Origin: Liolophura sinensis
Lineage: Eukaryota; Mollusca; Polyplacophora; Chitonida; Chitonidae
Direction: 5' to 3'
Length of the DNA stretch: 64,000 bases
NCBI RefSeq assembly: GCF_032854445.1
Contig: NC_088307.1
Span: 26,426,046 to 26,490,045 of the forward strand
The notes below the pieces were generated by a model. The model was not told the DNA's origin, did no database searches, and saw only the letters and a program-made list of their open reading frames with translations. The position numbers were made by a program, and so were the translations under genes. Shown here one piece after another: positions 1 to 12,883 of the stretch (position 1 is the first letter of the stretch; each line of letters begins with the position of its first letter).

Positions 1-3000
1 TGAACAATGCTCGTAGTTCTGCCTAACACGAAACTGGCACTGCAGGTATGTCACAAATCTATTTGAGATATACACATACTAGTTTGACATGAATGTATAA
101 TGCAACGGGACTGACATGTAAAATTATGCATGTCACATTGTATAGTTATTCATAGTGACGGTACATCTTTCTACATGCCATTTTATCTGTTATTTATAGC
201 CACCCTCTCTGGATGTGCATGTTTCATCAGAGTATTGTGCTAAAATGCTCAGTTTCGAATCAAGAACCTCTGAGTTTACCTTTCAATCGCCTCGCAATAG
301 ACTTACTTGACAGTCGTTTAATCAATTCTGACATTTATATAGCACCTTGTTTTGCGTAAGTTAAGTGCGTTTATATGGCTACGTCCCGTGGAGGAGTTAA
401 AGTAATCCAGTTCGAAGGGATTTAGTATAACCTACACCAATACTCTATGGTAAAAGAGTATCTAGAAAAACAGGTTTAGTTCCACATCAAGGTGATACTG
501 TATCACCTCCCTATTTTGTGGTCATCCTAACTGTCAAAAGCTATCTGATATCGCCCTACATCTTGTCGAAAGTACGGCTGCACTGAAAATACTCGCGGAG
601 AAAGGGCTACTTTGTGACAAAAGATAGTTACAGGGATGAAGGTCGCATCACATCTCCCAGAGACGCTCGATCAGCAAAAACCACAATCGCCTACACTGTC
701 ACCTGTTCAGTGCTTTAAAGAAGAACGTTTCATGGGGAATTCTCACTGGATCCGCTTTGCTAGGAGATTCTGACACAGCCATGGAAAAGCTACTTTGTCT
801 TCGATTCGACTTTGGCCTGATCACGACTTCCCGTGTCAATCATTTACATTGTATTCACACATGCCTTTCTCATGGGAGAGAGTCGCAACAAAGCAGCATT
901 AGCATGGTGGCTTAGACTTCCCGTTCTACTTAACATGGATTTTTTGGCACTTTTCTCTGTATCGGCTAGCGTGTGAATGTATTTGTAAGTTTCTTTTCTT
1001 TTTCTCTAATTATGACAAACATAAAACATGAAAAAAGTATGGGATGTGTGGTGATAAGCACCCCACGATCAAGAGCGAGAAGAACATAAACCCCAACAAC
1101 AACAACATCATCGATAAAAACAACGCTGTCCTTACACAGAGCTGCTTGTTATAACGAAAATTTCACAGTTTTCCAAAGTGAACGCAAGTGTTTTGAACAT
1201 AATCATAACAGTAATTTGTGTGATGGTTACAATCAAATTAGCTTCCTAATAAAAACCTTAGAGCGACTGACTTGGTTAAAACAATGGTTTTTTTTGCACA
1301 TCTATGAGAGTTGTGAGGATTATGAGTGGAGGAAATAGAGTTACTGGTGTAAACCACCTACCTTCGACATTTACCTGACAGACCTGCTGACTTTAAGCCG
1401 CGACCAAAATGAAATCGAGAGCGGAATTTGCACACCATACCTCATTGGTCAAGGGCGTTACAACGAGCCAGAATTTTTTAAATTTTCTGAGCCAGGTCGT
1501 CGCAAAGACCTTTCTAACATCATATAATGTCATGTCACCGTATTATCAGAACTCATAAAAGTGACGCCACATACTTCTCAATTTCAACATTTGCATTCCA
1601 CGAACCTGCCCTTGATCACACAGGTCCAGACGTAGTACATTTAGTAACTCGTATAATGAATAAAACCTGTACAGCTTTTTTTGGCTACAAATTGTCATTA
1701 GAATATCAAGAATTTAATGTCTTCAATAACGTCCTATCATTTTATACAAATGCTGAAAATATTCGTTGTCCACCAATTTAAATCACTAAAGTTAACCGCA
1801 GGTTTAAAGTCTCACAGGACTGACGTGTTCTGACAGTTAATTATCTGCATTGTAAGTCTTTTATTTTGATGATTGTTCTGAGTCCTTAGAATCCAGAGAT
1901 GTATATGTGCCACTTACTACAGAGTAGGCAGGTTTTATGACATGTTGTCTTATATACGTCAGTCTCATTTAAAAAAAAAAGAATTGTCATAAGCTGCATT
2001 GTTCATGACGCCAGAGAAATGACTTAAGCAGGTTCATTGATTAGTGTCGAGAAAACAAAACTCTTCACAAACATGCACTCAGTTATAAAAAGAAAACATC
2101 TCGTTCTTAGTTTCCATGCTCTCATAACGTGTATTTTCTGTCTTACTTAACAACATATAGTTAAAATGGCGCTTGGCTAAGTGAGAATTCTTCCATAAAG
2201 ATCACTGCTGTGACAAAAACAAAAGCTTGAAAGACGAAAAAACTTACCCCATTGGTGCTTTAAGTCTTAGAGGCCGAATCGTGCATATTAAGCATGGGAC
2301 AAATACTAAGAAAGAGGGGGATGTTGAATGACATGAAAAAAACTGTTTTCATCTTCATTAAAAAGAGCCTGGCGGCGCTGTACATACATTCGCCCACACG
2401 CGGAACAATGGTAGCAAAACAAAAGTGTTACGCAAACTTAGAGAAAGATTTGTCTTCATAACAACTTTTCAATTCCTTTAACTCATACAATGGTTAGCAT
2501 TGACTCTCCGACCCCGAAGTAGTAATTCTAAAAACAGTGACATTGATTGAGAGAGACCATCTGTGGTCCGATATGAGATCTTGGCCTGGGACACCAATCA
2601 GGGTGTCGGCCAGGCATTAAATGTATAGGGTTGGCGATTCGAGATAACGGGGTTCGTGCTCCGAAATATCGGAATATGTAAAAACGCAACCAAGTTAAAC
2701 ACGAAGAACAAAGTTTACTTACTTTTTTGCGCATTTTGCGGTCAATAATTTACCGCGCACAAATATTTCCATCGTGAAAAAATTCCAGTTTTGAAGCATA
2801 TATTAAAATTAGTGGTACTAATGAATTGAATTTGTGCGGGGCTAGCAAGAGTTGGTATGTTGGCCAGGGGACCAATGAGTGGACTTCTTGCAAATTGTGA
2901 ACTTTGTACGATAACGCAATGGCCGTTTGACAGCTACAGAAATGCTAGTGGTTTCTGACCAGAAGCAGAGGAATTGCGTTGACTGCGTTAATCAAGAATG

Positions 3001-3862
3001 AATAACTGGGTGTTGATTAAAATTGCTCATCATAGGTATGAAAACAAGACCCCTCTTTGAATACTGCTGAAGGCAGGTGCGAAACGAATCTGAGATAGTG
3101 ATAATCCATCCTCCATTGTTTGAATATCTGACCCAGATTACGAGGATTAGTGACACTGCAGGAAGCAAATGAGGATTAACGCCACCCTAAATAATAACTG
3201 TTTGACTTGCTTGAGTAATTTCGACCATATTATAACTAGGAAATACAGTTTTAAATTTTTTTCACTATTGCCTTGATTAAATTCGCGGAAATTAAGTTAA
3301 TTTTTTAAGTAAATCATCGCAAATAAATTTCAGCGAACAATAAGCACTTCACAGAATTAGAAGTTTTCTGGCTGCAAATGTCAGACCTACTGTTCAAAAG
3401 TATTTTCTAACTCACAGAGAAAATTAATAATTCAAAGGGAGGCGACTCTGGATAAGGTTGCAGCGTCTTACCCCAGAAACGTGAAACGGACGAATGCGGT
3501 AAAAAGTACATAGCTGGAAAATACATTCTATGTCTCATTAAATGACCCACCTTCTGGTTACCTTAAAATATTCTGATTTTTTTTCTAAGGCCCTTAGATA
3601 ATTTTTCTAAAAAGAGAAGCAGTAAGGCAACGAGATCTGGAATCTTTGTAATCACTCTGATCTGGAATGCATCGTACTTGGAAACATGTTGTACGAAAAA
3701 ACGCTTTTCATACTTGGCGGTAAACAATACACGGGCCAACAATAAATGGACACTGAAGACTGAAATCCTTCTCTTTCGCAAGAAATCGCCTTTATAGGTT
3801 GTACGGCAATGAGCAATAAGCAATGCGCTGAATATCCCACTGTGTTAACTAACTAGTGCTCA
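1..3862. other. No gene recognised
   Basis: Anonymous AT-rich sequence. The open frames are short (under 90 codons), have no recognisable domain, and lack a convincing splice-site context. I see no SINE, inverted repeat or tandem array here. It could be intergenic or intronic. Confidence 0.5.
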
Positions 3863-3863
3863 A

Positions 3864-4170
3864 TACAATATACTATTGGGCATACATATGCTGTTATGTT
3901 AACAATATACTGTTGGGCTGACAATATGCTGTTATGTTAACAATAGACTATAAGAATGGCAATATGCGGACTACACCTATTGTGTAGAAGACAGGCTGTT
4001 ACGTTAATAATAGACGATGACTATGAACTGTTGATTTGGCAATCTGTATACATGTTTTGACAAAATATAGTTAAATTAGGATGATTAAACTGTTAGGTTG
4101 AGAATATAATAAGTAGCCATGTTGAATACAATGTCATATGTTGACAGCATACTCTTGACAGGCTGTCAAT
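3864..4170. repeat. Degenerate ~38-bp minisatellite
   Basis: Two adjacent 38-base units (about 3864-3901 and 3902-3939) share the pattern caatatact.ttggg followed by atatgctgttatgttaa. Increasingly diverged units follow to about 4170 with recurring caata.ac and ctgtta.gtt words. The array is short and degenerate, with no coding content. Confidence 0.6.
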
Positions 4171-5386
4171 TAACCACAAATTATGTAATAAAACTGCAAA
4201 AATGGCTCAATAATATATTAATTCTATACTAAATGAAGGAAACAGATGGCTTATCTTTATCCATAGATCTAAGAGCAACTTATATACTTCATGCAACCCA
4301 ATGTGCTCGGAGTGTTCTCATTTCTAAAACCAGTAGAGTGTGTTAAAATTCTCCATTGAGTGGGTAAAAACTCGAAGTCTTTAACGTTGCTTTTAGGTGG
4401 TCGGTCACTTTTTTATTTAAGATTTCAACTGTTCGCCTCCACTCCAATATATCCCACCCATTGTGACTCCTATGTTTTTAGCCTGATACTCTGTATTACA
4501 TTAGGCTTATATGCATGTTGTGAAGCAAAAAAAAAACACGCAGGAAAATTTTATTTTTGATGGAACAATTGATAAAGGAGCGGTGCTGTTTTTGTAGGAA
4601 TAAAAAATCCGTAACAATACAGATAATGCTTATATCAACAAGGACGTCTGTAAGTCCCTTAAGCCTGTGTTGTTGGTTATTTTTTATATTACTCTAACAT
4701 AAAGATTTTTGTTTACAGCAAGTGAACCACAATTGTTGCATTAACTTTTTAGAATCCCCTTGTTTTCTACAAAATTCGCCCTTAGCAGACAGCTTTTGGG
4801 TTAGATTTCCCAATCCGTTTCTTTTTCGAACACTTGTGTATGCTCCGGGTTGAAAGACGTTTCTCAGGTTTTTATACGTATTTTAAAACCAGAGCAAAAA
4901 AAAAGTATTAAAACGACATTTATCCTCTCTTGTCGGATTCCCTCCTGATATCTATTTGTTTGAATCCGCTCGCTTCTAGAGAAAAGAAACACAAGAAAAA
5001 ATCATATTTCAAGTCATCTTTTAAAACAGCCCTTACCGATGGAGCTTCTTCATTCAAGCGGAAGAAAGTGCTATTCGTTTTAAGAAAAACGTTTTAGGTG
5101 TATTCTTTAAAAATTCATTCTTTCCGAGTCCATTTTCCTTCCAACTAATGTGTCAATTTGCGGGGGAAAAGAGAGCAATTTATGAGAAAGGGCGTCCAAC
5201 CTTTTGGCCAGGGCGTGTTGCTCTTGTTTTTCTTCTTGTTTTTATTTACGTAGACTTTAACGAAAAACTGTGTTTAAACATTAACCACCACTCTGTTCTT
5301 ACTGTTCTGTATAAATGCATCCCACAAGGATCCCTTTCCAACATTCGTATCACGTTGTGCAATATATAATAGTTTCTTTCTTGCGT
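4171..5386. other. No gene recognised
   Basis: AT-rich sequence with A and T runs. Short open frames at 4360-4560 and 5148-5369 have low-complexity or unremarkable translations and no family resemblance. Nothing else is supported. Confidence 0.45.
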
Positions 5387-5490
5387 GGGTTTTAAGTCTG
5401 CTCGGATGGGTTTCCGATTTGGCTGCCTGGGTTTTAAACCTGCTTGGGTGGGTTTCCGGTTTGCTTACGTGGGTTTCATGTTGCTTTGCT
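5387..5490. repeat. 42-bp tandem repeat, ~2.5 units (locus 1)
   Basis: Units at 5387-5428 and 5429-5470 begin tgggttttaa and contain ctgct.gg.tgggtttcc. A half unit beginning tgggtttc follows. The same 42-base unit, again in about 2.5 copies, recurs 1 kb downstream at 6447. The T-rich sequence that follows (to ~5830) is open in several frames only because it is T-rich; the phenylalanine-rich translation is not taken as a protein. Confidence 0.7.
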
Positions 5491-6446
5491 TAAGCAAGTT
5501 TCATGACTTCGAGGTTTGCTTTCGTTTCATCGTTTCCACGGGTTTCACTATTTCACAGGTTTCATTGCAATGGATTCGTGTTTCTTTCCTTGTCTTCTTT
5601 CATGTCTTCCATGTTTCTTTGTTTTGTTTTTTTTTTTGTTTTTGTTTTTATTCTTTTTTGTTTTGGCGTTGGTTCCGCGTTTCTTTCTTTGGCCGGGTTT
5701 CATGCTTCTTTGCTAGTAAGGATTTCGTGTTACACATGGTCGAACGGGTTTCATATTACATCCATTGCGTGGCTTTCGTAATTAATTCCAGCATATTTTC
5801 GTCAAGCCATGGCGTGACCTCCTTCTAGCAGATCTCGCATGCTTACACATCAACAGTAAAAAGCTATGGCAAAGACAATAGATATAACATCCCAGTCTTG
5901 AAATGTACTCACACGCCCAACCCAATACTTACTGTATGTACCCTCTTACACTAAGAAACAAGTTATAAAGAACAAATTGAACCCGATTAGACTTTCTGCC
6001 CTGTTTATAAAATGATCAACTATCTACTTGTGACATCTCTATTACGTGGTGTCCCCTGGTCTCTGCCCAGTATCCGACCACCATGACGCCGTCGTCATCA
6101 AAGCGAAAAACATCAGTCGAATACATAAATAAATCCTTCTTCATAGTTAATTGTCGTGGAAGTGAATTATATCTGTTTCAAGGGATTGGGAATTGATCGT
6201 TTTATCTGTTTATCTTGCTTCACAACGCTTAATGCGGCATGTGACTTTTTCTGATTGACAGTCTGTGCAGTGATTTGTACACGCCCGTTAGCGAGTTGAA
6301 AACAGGGACAATAACTCGCTGTGGATTGTCGGATGCAACTAACAGTGACTTTGCCCCCAAACCTATTGGCTAAACAAAGCTATGCAAAAGAACTTTGGGA
6401 ACCGTTTCTTAGTAGAGTCTATCCACGAGACAAGTGAGGCTTGGAG

Positions 6447-6545
6447 TGGGTTTTTAAATCGGCTTGGGTGGGTTTCCAGTTTGTTTGCGTGGGTTTTAAA
6501 TCTGCTTGGGCGGGCTTCCTGTTTGTTTGCGTGGGTTTCGTGTGA
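6447..6545. repeat. 42-bp tandem repeat, ~2.5 units (locus 2)
   Basis: Same unit as at 5387: tgggtttttaaat.ggcttgggtgggtttcc, then a second unit starting tgggttttaaatctgc and a partial tgggtttcg. The flanks of the two loci do not obviously match, so only the repeat itself is shared. Confidence 0.7.
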
Positions 6546-6805
6546 TGCTTTAAACGACTATCAACTGAGCTGTGATTTACCCGATAATTATTGACTTAGA
6601 TTAATATTCGTTATGATTATTTTACGCGTAAAGTAGGTGCAAATTTATAGCAAAGCGCCATTGTACTGTTGCCATGGCAATGGTGAATGTTGCGGCTTGT
6701 TTTTATCACATTCACGAAATGAAGTTAATTATTTGTCATTTATATTTTAACCATCTACGTTTTTTCGAACTCCCACAATGCATTGAGGGTTTAGTGGGTG
6801 ATATA

Positions 6806-7061
6806 CACTAAAAAAAAATAGTCTGTTAAAATTTAACACAAAGTTTCTTGCCTCGGTGACGCTAGAATGCATTCTGTTTTTACAACAATGTTGTGTCATA
6901 TTCAATATAATATTCTATAAGTCTAATAGAATGGTTATGTTAAATTAACAGAATATGTGTGTTGTATTTAACAGAATAATCTGATGCAAGAACAGAATAT
7001 ATTCTAGCATCACCTAGATAACAGACTTGCTGTTAAATTTAACAGATTAATTTTTTTAGTG
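6806..7061. mobile_element. MITE with ~35-bp terminal inverted repeats, TA duplication
   Basis: The left end reads cactaaaaaaaaatagtctg followed by ttaaaatttaaca. The right end is its near-perfect reverse complement, finishing in tttttttagtg. Both ends abut a TA (6804-6805 and 7062-7063), the target duplication typical of Tc1/mariner-type elements. At 256 bp it has no coding capacity. Internal copies of the ctgttaaatttaacag palindrome add secondary structure. A related element lies at 31921-32164. Confidence 0.85.
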
Positions 7062-7063
7062 TA

Positions 7064-7527
7064 CTGTGTAGACCACGTTTGAACGAGATGTTGTTTGGTA
7101 ACAACACTCGTAAATGGTTTACATGACAAATAATGGATCTGTGACATAAGTGAGCATTACTGTAGCTTTACTTTAAGCGCGTGGCTGGGATAGTTTTCTA
7201 GCGCAGGGGCGGGATAGCTGACACTGCAGTTGGATGCAGCAAAATTGACTTTGATGTTTTATTAAATCCCGTTGACTGACAATAGTATATTGCAGCCCTA
7301 GGATACGGTTAACGTATTTTGTCGTATAGTACAAAGGGATTGATAAGATAATATTTCCTTATTAGAGTTTTTACCTTTCTTCTGTTCACTCAAAATAAAA
7401 CGGATTTTATAGGACGCGTGAGAAAACTGCGTCCTACACCATGGTTTAGAATAGCATTTGGATCCCTGCTAAGAACTATTCATATAACGAGATTGCCCTC
7501 AAAGGGTCGCATCATCTGAGTTCAGAT
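7064..7527. other. No gene recognised; left flank of tandem array
   Basis: Single-copy-looking sequence between the MITE and the first unit of the 2.78-kb array. The array begins inside ...cagatactatataca, where flank and repeat share only the last few bases. Confidence 0.5.
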
Positions 7528-8422
7528 ACTATATACAAAGAAAGGTCAGTTTTGCGTTATTTCTGAGTCAGCCTTTCAAATGTAACAGGCATACGTGAGA
7601 AGATGAGAAGGACTTTCCCCCACTGAGTCGGAAACATCTCATCTCCTTTGACATGCGTACATTACGCTAGAACATTCTTCGCGTCTATTAATCGTTGGAA
7701 AATGCTGCCTGCTGCTCTTTGCTTGCAACCTCTAATTTCTTACTTTGTATTCTTTCTGAGTTTATTGATGGTTTGTGTTGAACGTTGTTTTTAGAAACAG
7801 ATTTGTGACGCGGGACGCCCATTTTGGTTGACGGTTGACATTTTGGTTCGAATCATGAAGACATGAGAAACGTGTCTGATTATGGAGAATCAATCCGTTA
7901 AAGTTTAGTGCTGATCGGGACCAGCATTCTTCCGTATTAAGAGATAGTCAGAAATGCATTGTATTTTACCTTTGTCTGTAGTGAGAGAATTTATAGGCCT
8001 ACAGTTGCACGTTCACTTTGTCAACGGTTCTATTTCGCTTCCCTGCCGCGTAGAATGATTAATAAAATTGAACATTGCCGGTAGTTTGACTCCATTGCAA
8101 GTTAGTTATCACTACGCCATCCATTGAAATCTCTCAACACATATCCTCAGTCACGTGTTGTTCTCGCATAAAATCATGTAGTGTGATCGCCGTGATCTAA
8201 ATTCTGTGATGGCCAGCTAAGGCCGATACTTTGATTGGTCAAAGTACTACATTCGTTTTAGCTCTTAACTGACACAACAGAAATACATATATTTGAGATG
8301 AACTAGAATTACTCACCGAAAATGCAATAATTATTATAATTCTGAATGCAGGAAGGTTTTCTGTACACCGCCCAAAGTTTGCCTATCATTTAACGTTGTG
8401 GCGATCGTGTTGCATATGTTTC

Positions 8423-8497
8423 ATATTGCACGTCGCTATATGCAGCGTTAATATTGCACGTCGCCATATGCAGCGTTAATATTGCACGTCGGCATTA
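8423..8497. repeat. 28-bp minisatellite inside unit 1 (recurs in each unit)
   Basis: About 2.6 copies of atattgcacgtcgccatatg followed by cagcgtta, starting at 8423, 8451 and 8479. The same block recurs in units 2-5 (about 11201, 13977, 16753 and 19537). Single-base differences (cgtcgct/cgtcgcc/cgccgcc and atatgc/atgtgc) help to tell outer from inner array copies. Confidence 0.85.
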
Positions 8498-9070
8498 GTA
8501 ACTTGAGGATACCTTGACGTCATTCGATGACGCCGGGAGTTTTCTCTCGGTACTTATTACTGCACAATTCACGAAATATTACTACGTGTTTTACTGTTTT
8601 GATTTTTTGTATCAAAAGTTTGCGTGCATAACTTGCTTCCTAGTTGAATTGATTGGTATTTGATATATAATAAATGCGCTATTAAACAAATACGTGCTGA
8701 TGTGGCCTGATATATATTACCTATGATATACATGTAGCAAGAATGCTTACACCCTAATAATTTACATGTTGGTAACAAATACTGTATTTTTCAGTAAAAT
8801 TTGCTTGAGGTTTTGGATGCATTGGATATTTCTGTAGATAAACAGCTTTCTTTTTTTTTTTGAGTGTAAATTCACATGTAATTGCGTAGCTATGTAAGAT
8901 ATCTGCCGTTAAAGTGCTGCATCATCTGACGACTTTGCGCAGCCAAAACACGGTAAATGTACAGCAAGACTACAGTACAATAAAGCTGCATCTATAGGTG
9001 ATTCGGGGATAAATCAGTGCTGCAGATGTATAGCAGGTACTTGTAGTTGTAAGTTATATAGATGTACTAA

Positions 9071-9428
9071 ACCGGCTCCGATACCTCAGTTGGCAGAGCG
9101 TCCGGGTTGGGGGCCGTAGGGCCACTGTCAGACATGAGTCGAGTCATACCTAAGACCGTAAAAGAGGAAGTTATAGCTTCCTGACTTGGCGTTCAGCATT
9201 AAGGAGATACTGCAAGGACTGGTTGGCCCGTATCAGTACAATGGGTCGGGCGTTGCGGCTTACTTCCCTTCGGTAAGTCGTCCCAGTGAAGTAGCACTAT
9301 ATAAGGGAGCGGTGGAAATCCGTCCTGCAACAAGGACGCACACTGCCTGCACTCTAAGGACTCCTTTGTTGACATATGATTTAAAAATTGTTAAGTACGA
9401 CATTAAACCCCAAGCACTCACTCACTCA
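9071..9428 (+). mobile_element. tRNA-derived SINE, family 1, array unit 1
   Basis: The head contains an A-box-like cctcagttggcagagcg and a weak B-box-like gagtcgagtca. The body carries cgtatcagtacaatgggtcg, ttcggtaagtcgtccc.gtgaag.agcac and atccgtcctgcaacaagga. It ends in cattaaaccccaagcactca followed by ctcactc. Transcription by Pol III is expected for such elements but is not shown here. The same body and tail recur at 24136-24432 and 36672-36984. Confidence 0.85.
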
Positions 9429-10031
9429 GCTCAGCATAGATGTACTCCATTTTTCTGGTAGCTTATTTACAGTACCGATACTTCTACACGTGTCTGTCAT
9501 AAAATGCGGCACATTTTTGTGGTATATATGCACATCTACAGGTGCTGACAGCCGCAAATCAGCTGTACACAACAAAGTTTGTAGGGTCGCATAGAAAAAC
9601 ATATAGAAATTAGGAGGAAAATGTCCAACATTCCTCGGACTCACACGAAACATGCCGTTGCATGAAAAGCATATATTCTTTAAATAACATCAAATAGTGC
9701 CGTCCAAAGAAATTCTGTACAAATTCACCGGCTCTCGCTGTACGCACAACCCGTGGGGGACACACTAAGTTGTTGAATGTGGTCAGAAGTCCATTTGAGC
9801 GATCTCACGTTTATCTATGATCATTTAAATACAGTGGGTAAGTCTGTGGTCACACGTTCGAAAGCTTTTTAGTAACTTGCCAAATTTTCGGTGGTTTCCT
9901 CGTGGCACCTCAGTTTCCATCATCCGTGAAACGGAAGTACAATTGTACCGGTGGAAAATTTGTAAGCATGGCGTTAAGCGCAACATACGGAACATACGCT
10001 TATCTCGAAATTTTTAACAATTAACATTTTT

Positions 10032-10107
10032 TTTATTTGTTTGTTTGGTGTTTTACTCCGTACTCCGACATAAGAGTATTTCACTTATATGGCGGCCAGT
10101 ATTATGT
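10032..10107 (-). mobile_element. SINE family 2 3' fragment, array unit 1
   Basis: On the minus strand this is the 3' end of family 2: ataatactggccgcc, then gtgaaatactctt, then the gtaaaacacc tail and A/T-rich end. It is cut at attatgt, where the junction segment begins. In unit 5 the same SINE continues past this point, so the break marks the duplication boundary. Confidence 0.8.
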
Positions 10108-10312
10108 GTTATAGTAACACTTAAACGGTCAACGACCAGTTCAGTCATATCTCTGTTAGGTAAATTGCCATGCTCTTATCAGTTAACTAAATCTAGCTTA
10201 ATTTCTCTTAATTCATGGGTACGCATGTAGCCAGAACGCATGCGTCGTAGCGTGTTATTAGTAAATGAGTGAGTGCTTGGGGTTTAACGTCGCGCTTAAC
10301 ATGTATGCCTTT
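10108..10312. other. Composite junction segment, unit 1/2
   Basis: These 205 bases separate the SINE fragment from the next unit and are absent from both outer array boundaries. About 186 bases match the reverse complement of 24399-24584, including the join between the family 1 SINE tail and its flank. The last bases, acatgtatgcctttac, match 23244-23259 in direct orientation. Identical segments sit at the other three junctions. Confidence 0.88.
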
Positions 10313-11846
10313 ACTATATACAAAGAAAGGTCAGTTTTGCGTTATTTCTGAGTCAGCCTTTCAAATGTAACAGGCATACGTGAGAACATGAGAAGGGCTT
10401 TCCCCCACTGAGTCGGAAACATCTCATCTCCTTTGACATGCGTACATTACGCTAGAACATTCTTCGCGTCTATTAATCGTTGGAAAATGCTGCCTGCTGC
10501 TCTTTGCTTGCAACCTCTAATTTCTTACTTTGTATTCTTTCTGAGTTTATTGATGGTTTGTGTTGAACGTTGTTTTTAGAAACAGATTTGTGACGCCCAT
10601 TTTGGTTGACGGTTGACATTTTGGTTCGAATCATGAAGACATCGGAAACGTGTCTGATTATGGAGAATCAATCCGTTGAAGTTTAGTGCTGATCGGGACC
10701 AGCATTCTTCCGTATTAAGAGATAGTCAGAAATGCAGTGTATTTTACCTTTGTCTGTAGTGAGAGAATTTATAGGCCTACAGTTGCACGTTCACTTTGTC
10801 AACGGTTCTATTTCGCTTCCCTGCCGCGTAGAATGATTAATAAAATTGAACATTGCCGGTAGTTTGACTCCATTGCAAGTTAGTTATCACTACGCCATCC
10901 ATTGAAATCTCTCAGCACATATCCTCAGTCACGTGTTGTTCTCGCATAAAATCATGTAGTGTGATCGCCGTGATCTAAATTCTGTGATGGCCAGCTAAGG
11001 CCGATACTTTGATTGGTCAAAGTACTACATTCGTTGTAGCTCTTAACTGACACAACAGAAATACATATATTTGAAATGAACTAGAATTACTCACGGAAAA
11101 TGCAATAATTATTATAATTCTGAATGCAGGAAGGTTTTCTGTACACCGCCCAAAGTTTGCCTATCATTTAACGTTGTGGCGATCGTGTTGCATATGTTTC
11201 ATATTGCACGTCGCTATATGCAGCGTTAATATTGCACGCCGCCATGTGCAGCGTTAATATTGCACGTCGGCATTAGTAACTTGAGGATACCTTGACGTCA
11301 TTCGATGACGCCGGGAGTTTTCTCTCGGTACTTATTACTGCACAATTCACGAAATATTACTACGTGTTTTACTGTTTTGATTTTTTGTATCAAAAGTTTG
11401 CGTGCATAACTTGCTTCCAAGTTGAATTGATTGGTATTTGATATATAATAAATGCGCTATTGAACAAATACGTGCTGATGTGGCCTGATATATATTACCT
11501 ATGATATACATGTAGCAAGAATGCTTACACCCTAATAATTTACATGTTGGTAACAAATACTGTATTTTTCAGTAAAATTTGCTTGAGGTTTCGGATGCAT
11601 TGGATATTTCTGTAGATAAGCAGCTTTCTTTTTTTTTGAGTGTAAATTCACATGTAATTGCGTAGCTATGTAAGATATCTGCCGTTAAAGTGCTGCATCA
11701 TCTGACGACTTTGCGCAGCCAAAACACGGTAAATGTACAGCAAGACTACAGTACAATAAAGCTGCATCTATAGGTGATTCGGGGATAAATCAATGCTGCA
11801 GATGTATAGCAGGTACTTGTAGTTGTAAGTTATATAGATGTACTAA

Positions 11847-12204
11847 ACCGGCTCCGATACCTCAGTTGGCAGAGCGTCCGGGTTGGGGGCCGTAGGGCCT
11901 CTGTCAGACATGAGTCGAGTCATACCTAAGACCGTAAAAGAGGAAGTTATAGCTTCCTGACTTGGCGTTCAGCATTAAGGAGATACTGCAAGGACTGGTT
12001 GGCCCGTATCAGTACAATGGGTCGGGCGTTGCGGCTTACTTCCCTTCGGTAAGTCGTCCCAGTGAAGTAGCACTATATAAGGGAGCGGTGGAAATCCGTC
12101 CTGCAACAAGGACGCACACTGCCTGCACTCTAAGGACTCCTTCGTTGACATATGATTTAAAAATTGTTAAGTACGACATTAAACCCCAAGCACTCACTCA
12201 CTCA
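11847..12204 (+). mobile_element. tRNA-derived SINE, family 1, array unit 2
   Basis: Array copy of the element at 9071, offset by 2776 bases. It was multiplied with the unit rather than inserted independently. Confidence 0.85.
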
Positions 12205-12807
12205 GCTCAGCATAGATGTACTCCATTTTTCTGGTAGCTTATTTACAGTACCGATACTTCTACACGTGTCTGTCATAAAATGCGGCACATTTTTGTGGTA
12301 TATATGCACATCTACAGGTGCTGACAGCCGCAAATCAGCTGTACACAACAAAGTTTGTAGGGTCGCATAGAAAAACATATAGAAATTAGGAGGAAAATGT
12401 CCAACATTCCTCGGACTCACACGAAACATGCCGTTGCATGAAAAGCATATATTCTTTAAATAACATCAAATAGTGCCGTCCAAAGAAATTCTGTACAAAT
12501 TCACCGGCTTTCGCTGTACGCACAACCCGTGGGGGACACACTAAGTTGTTGAATGTGGTCAGAAGTCCATTTGAGCGATCTCACGTTTATCTATGATCAT
12601 TTAAATACAGTGGGTAAGTCTGTGGTCACACGTTCGAAAGCTTTTTAGTAACTTGCCAAATTTTCGGTGGTTTCCTCGTGGCACCTCAGTTTCCATCATC
12701 CGTGAAACGGAAGTACAATTGTACCGGTGGAAAATTTGTAAGCATGGCGTTAAGCGCAACATACGGAACATACGCTTATCTCGAAATTTTTAACAATTAA
12801 CATTTTT

Positions 12808-12883
12808 TTTATTTGTTTGTTTGGTGTTTTACTCCGTACTCCGACATAAGAGTATTTCACTTATATGGCGGCCAGTATTATGT
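12808..12883 (-). mobile_element. SINE family 2 3' fragment, array unit 2
   Basis: Array copy of the fragment at 10032-10107, ending at the same breakpoint. Confidence 0.8.

Noticed and set aside
5385-5828. 147-codon frame rich in phenylalanine
   Set aside because: Its composition reflects a T-rich stretch and a 42-bp repeat. All plus frames give similar low-complexity products.
9186-9461. 91-codon frame repeated in all five array units
   Set aside because: It lies within the family 1 SINE and its tail. The repetition comes from the array, and no start context or domain supports it.
9426-9653. 75-codon minus-strand frame repeated in the array
   Set aside because: It overlaps another frame on the opposite strand and the SINE tail, with no protein features.
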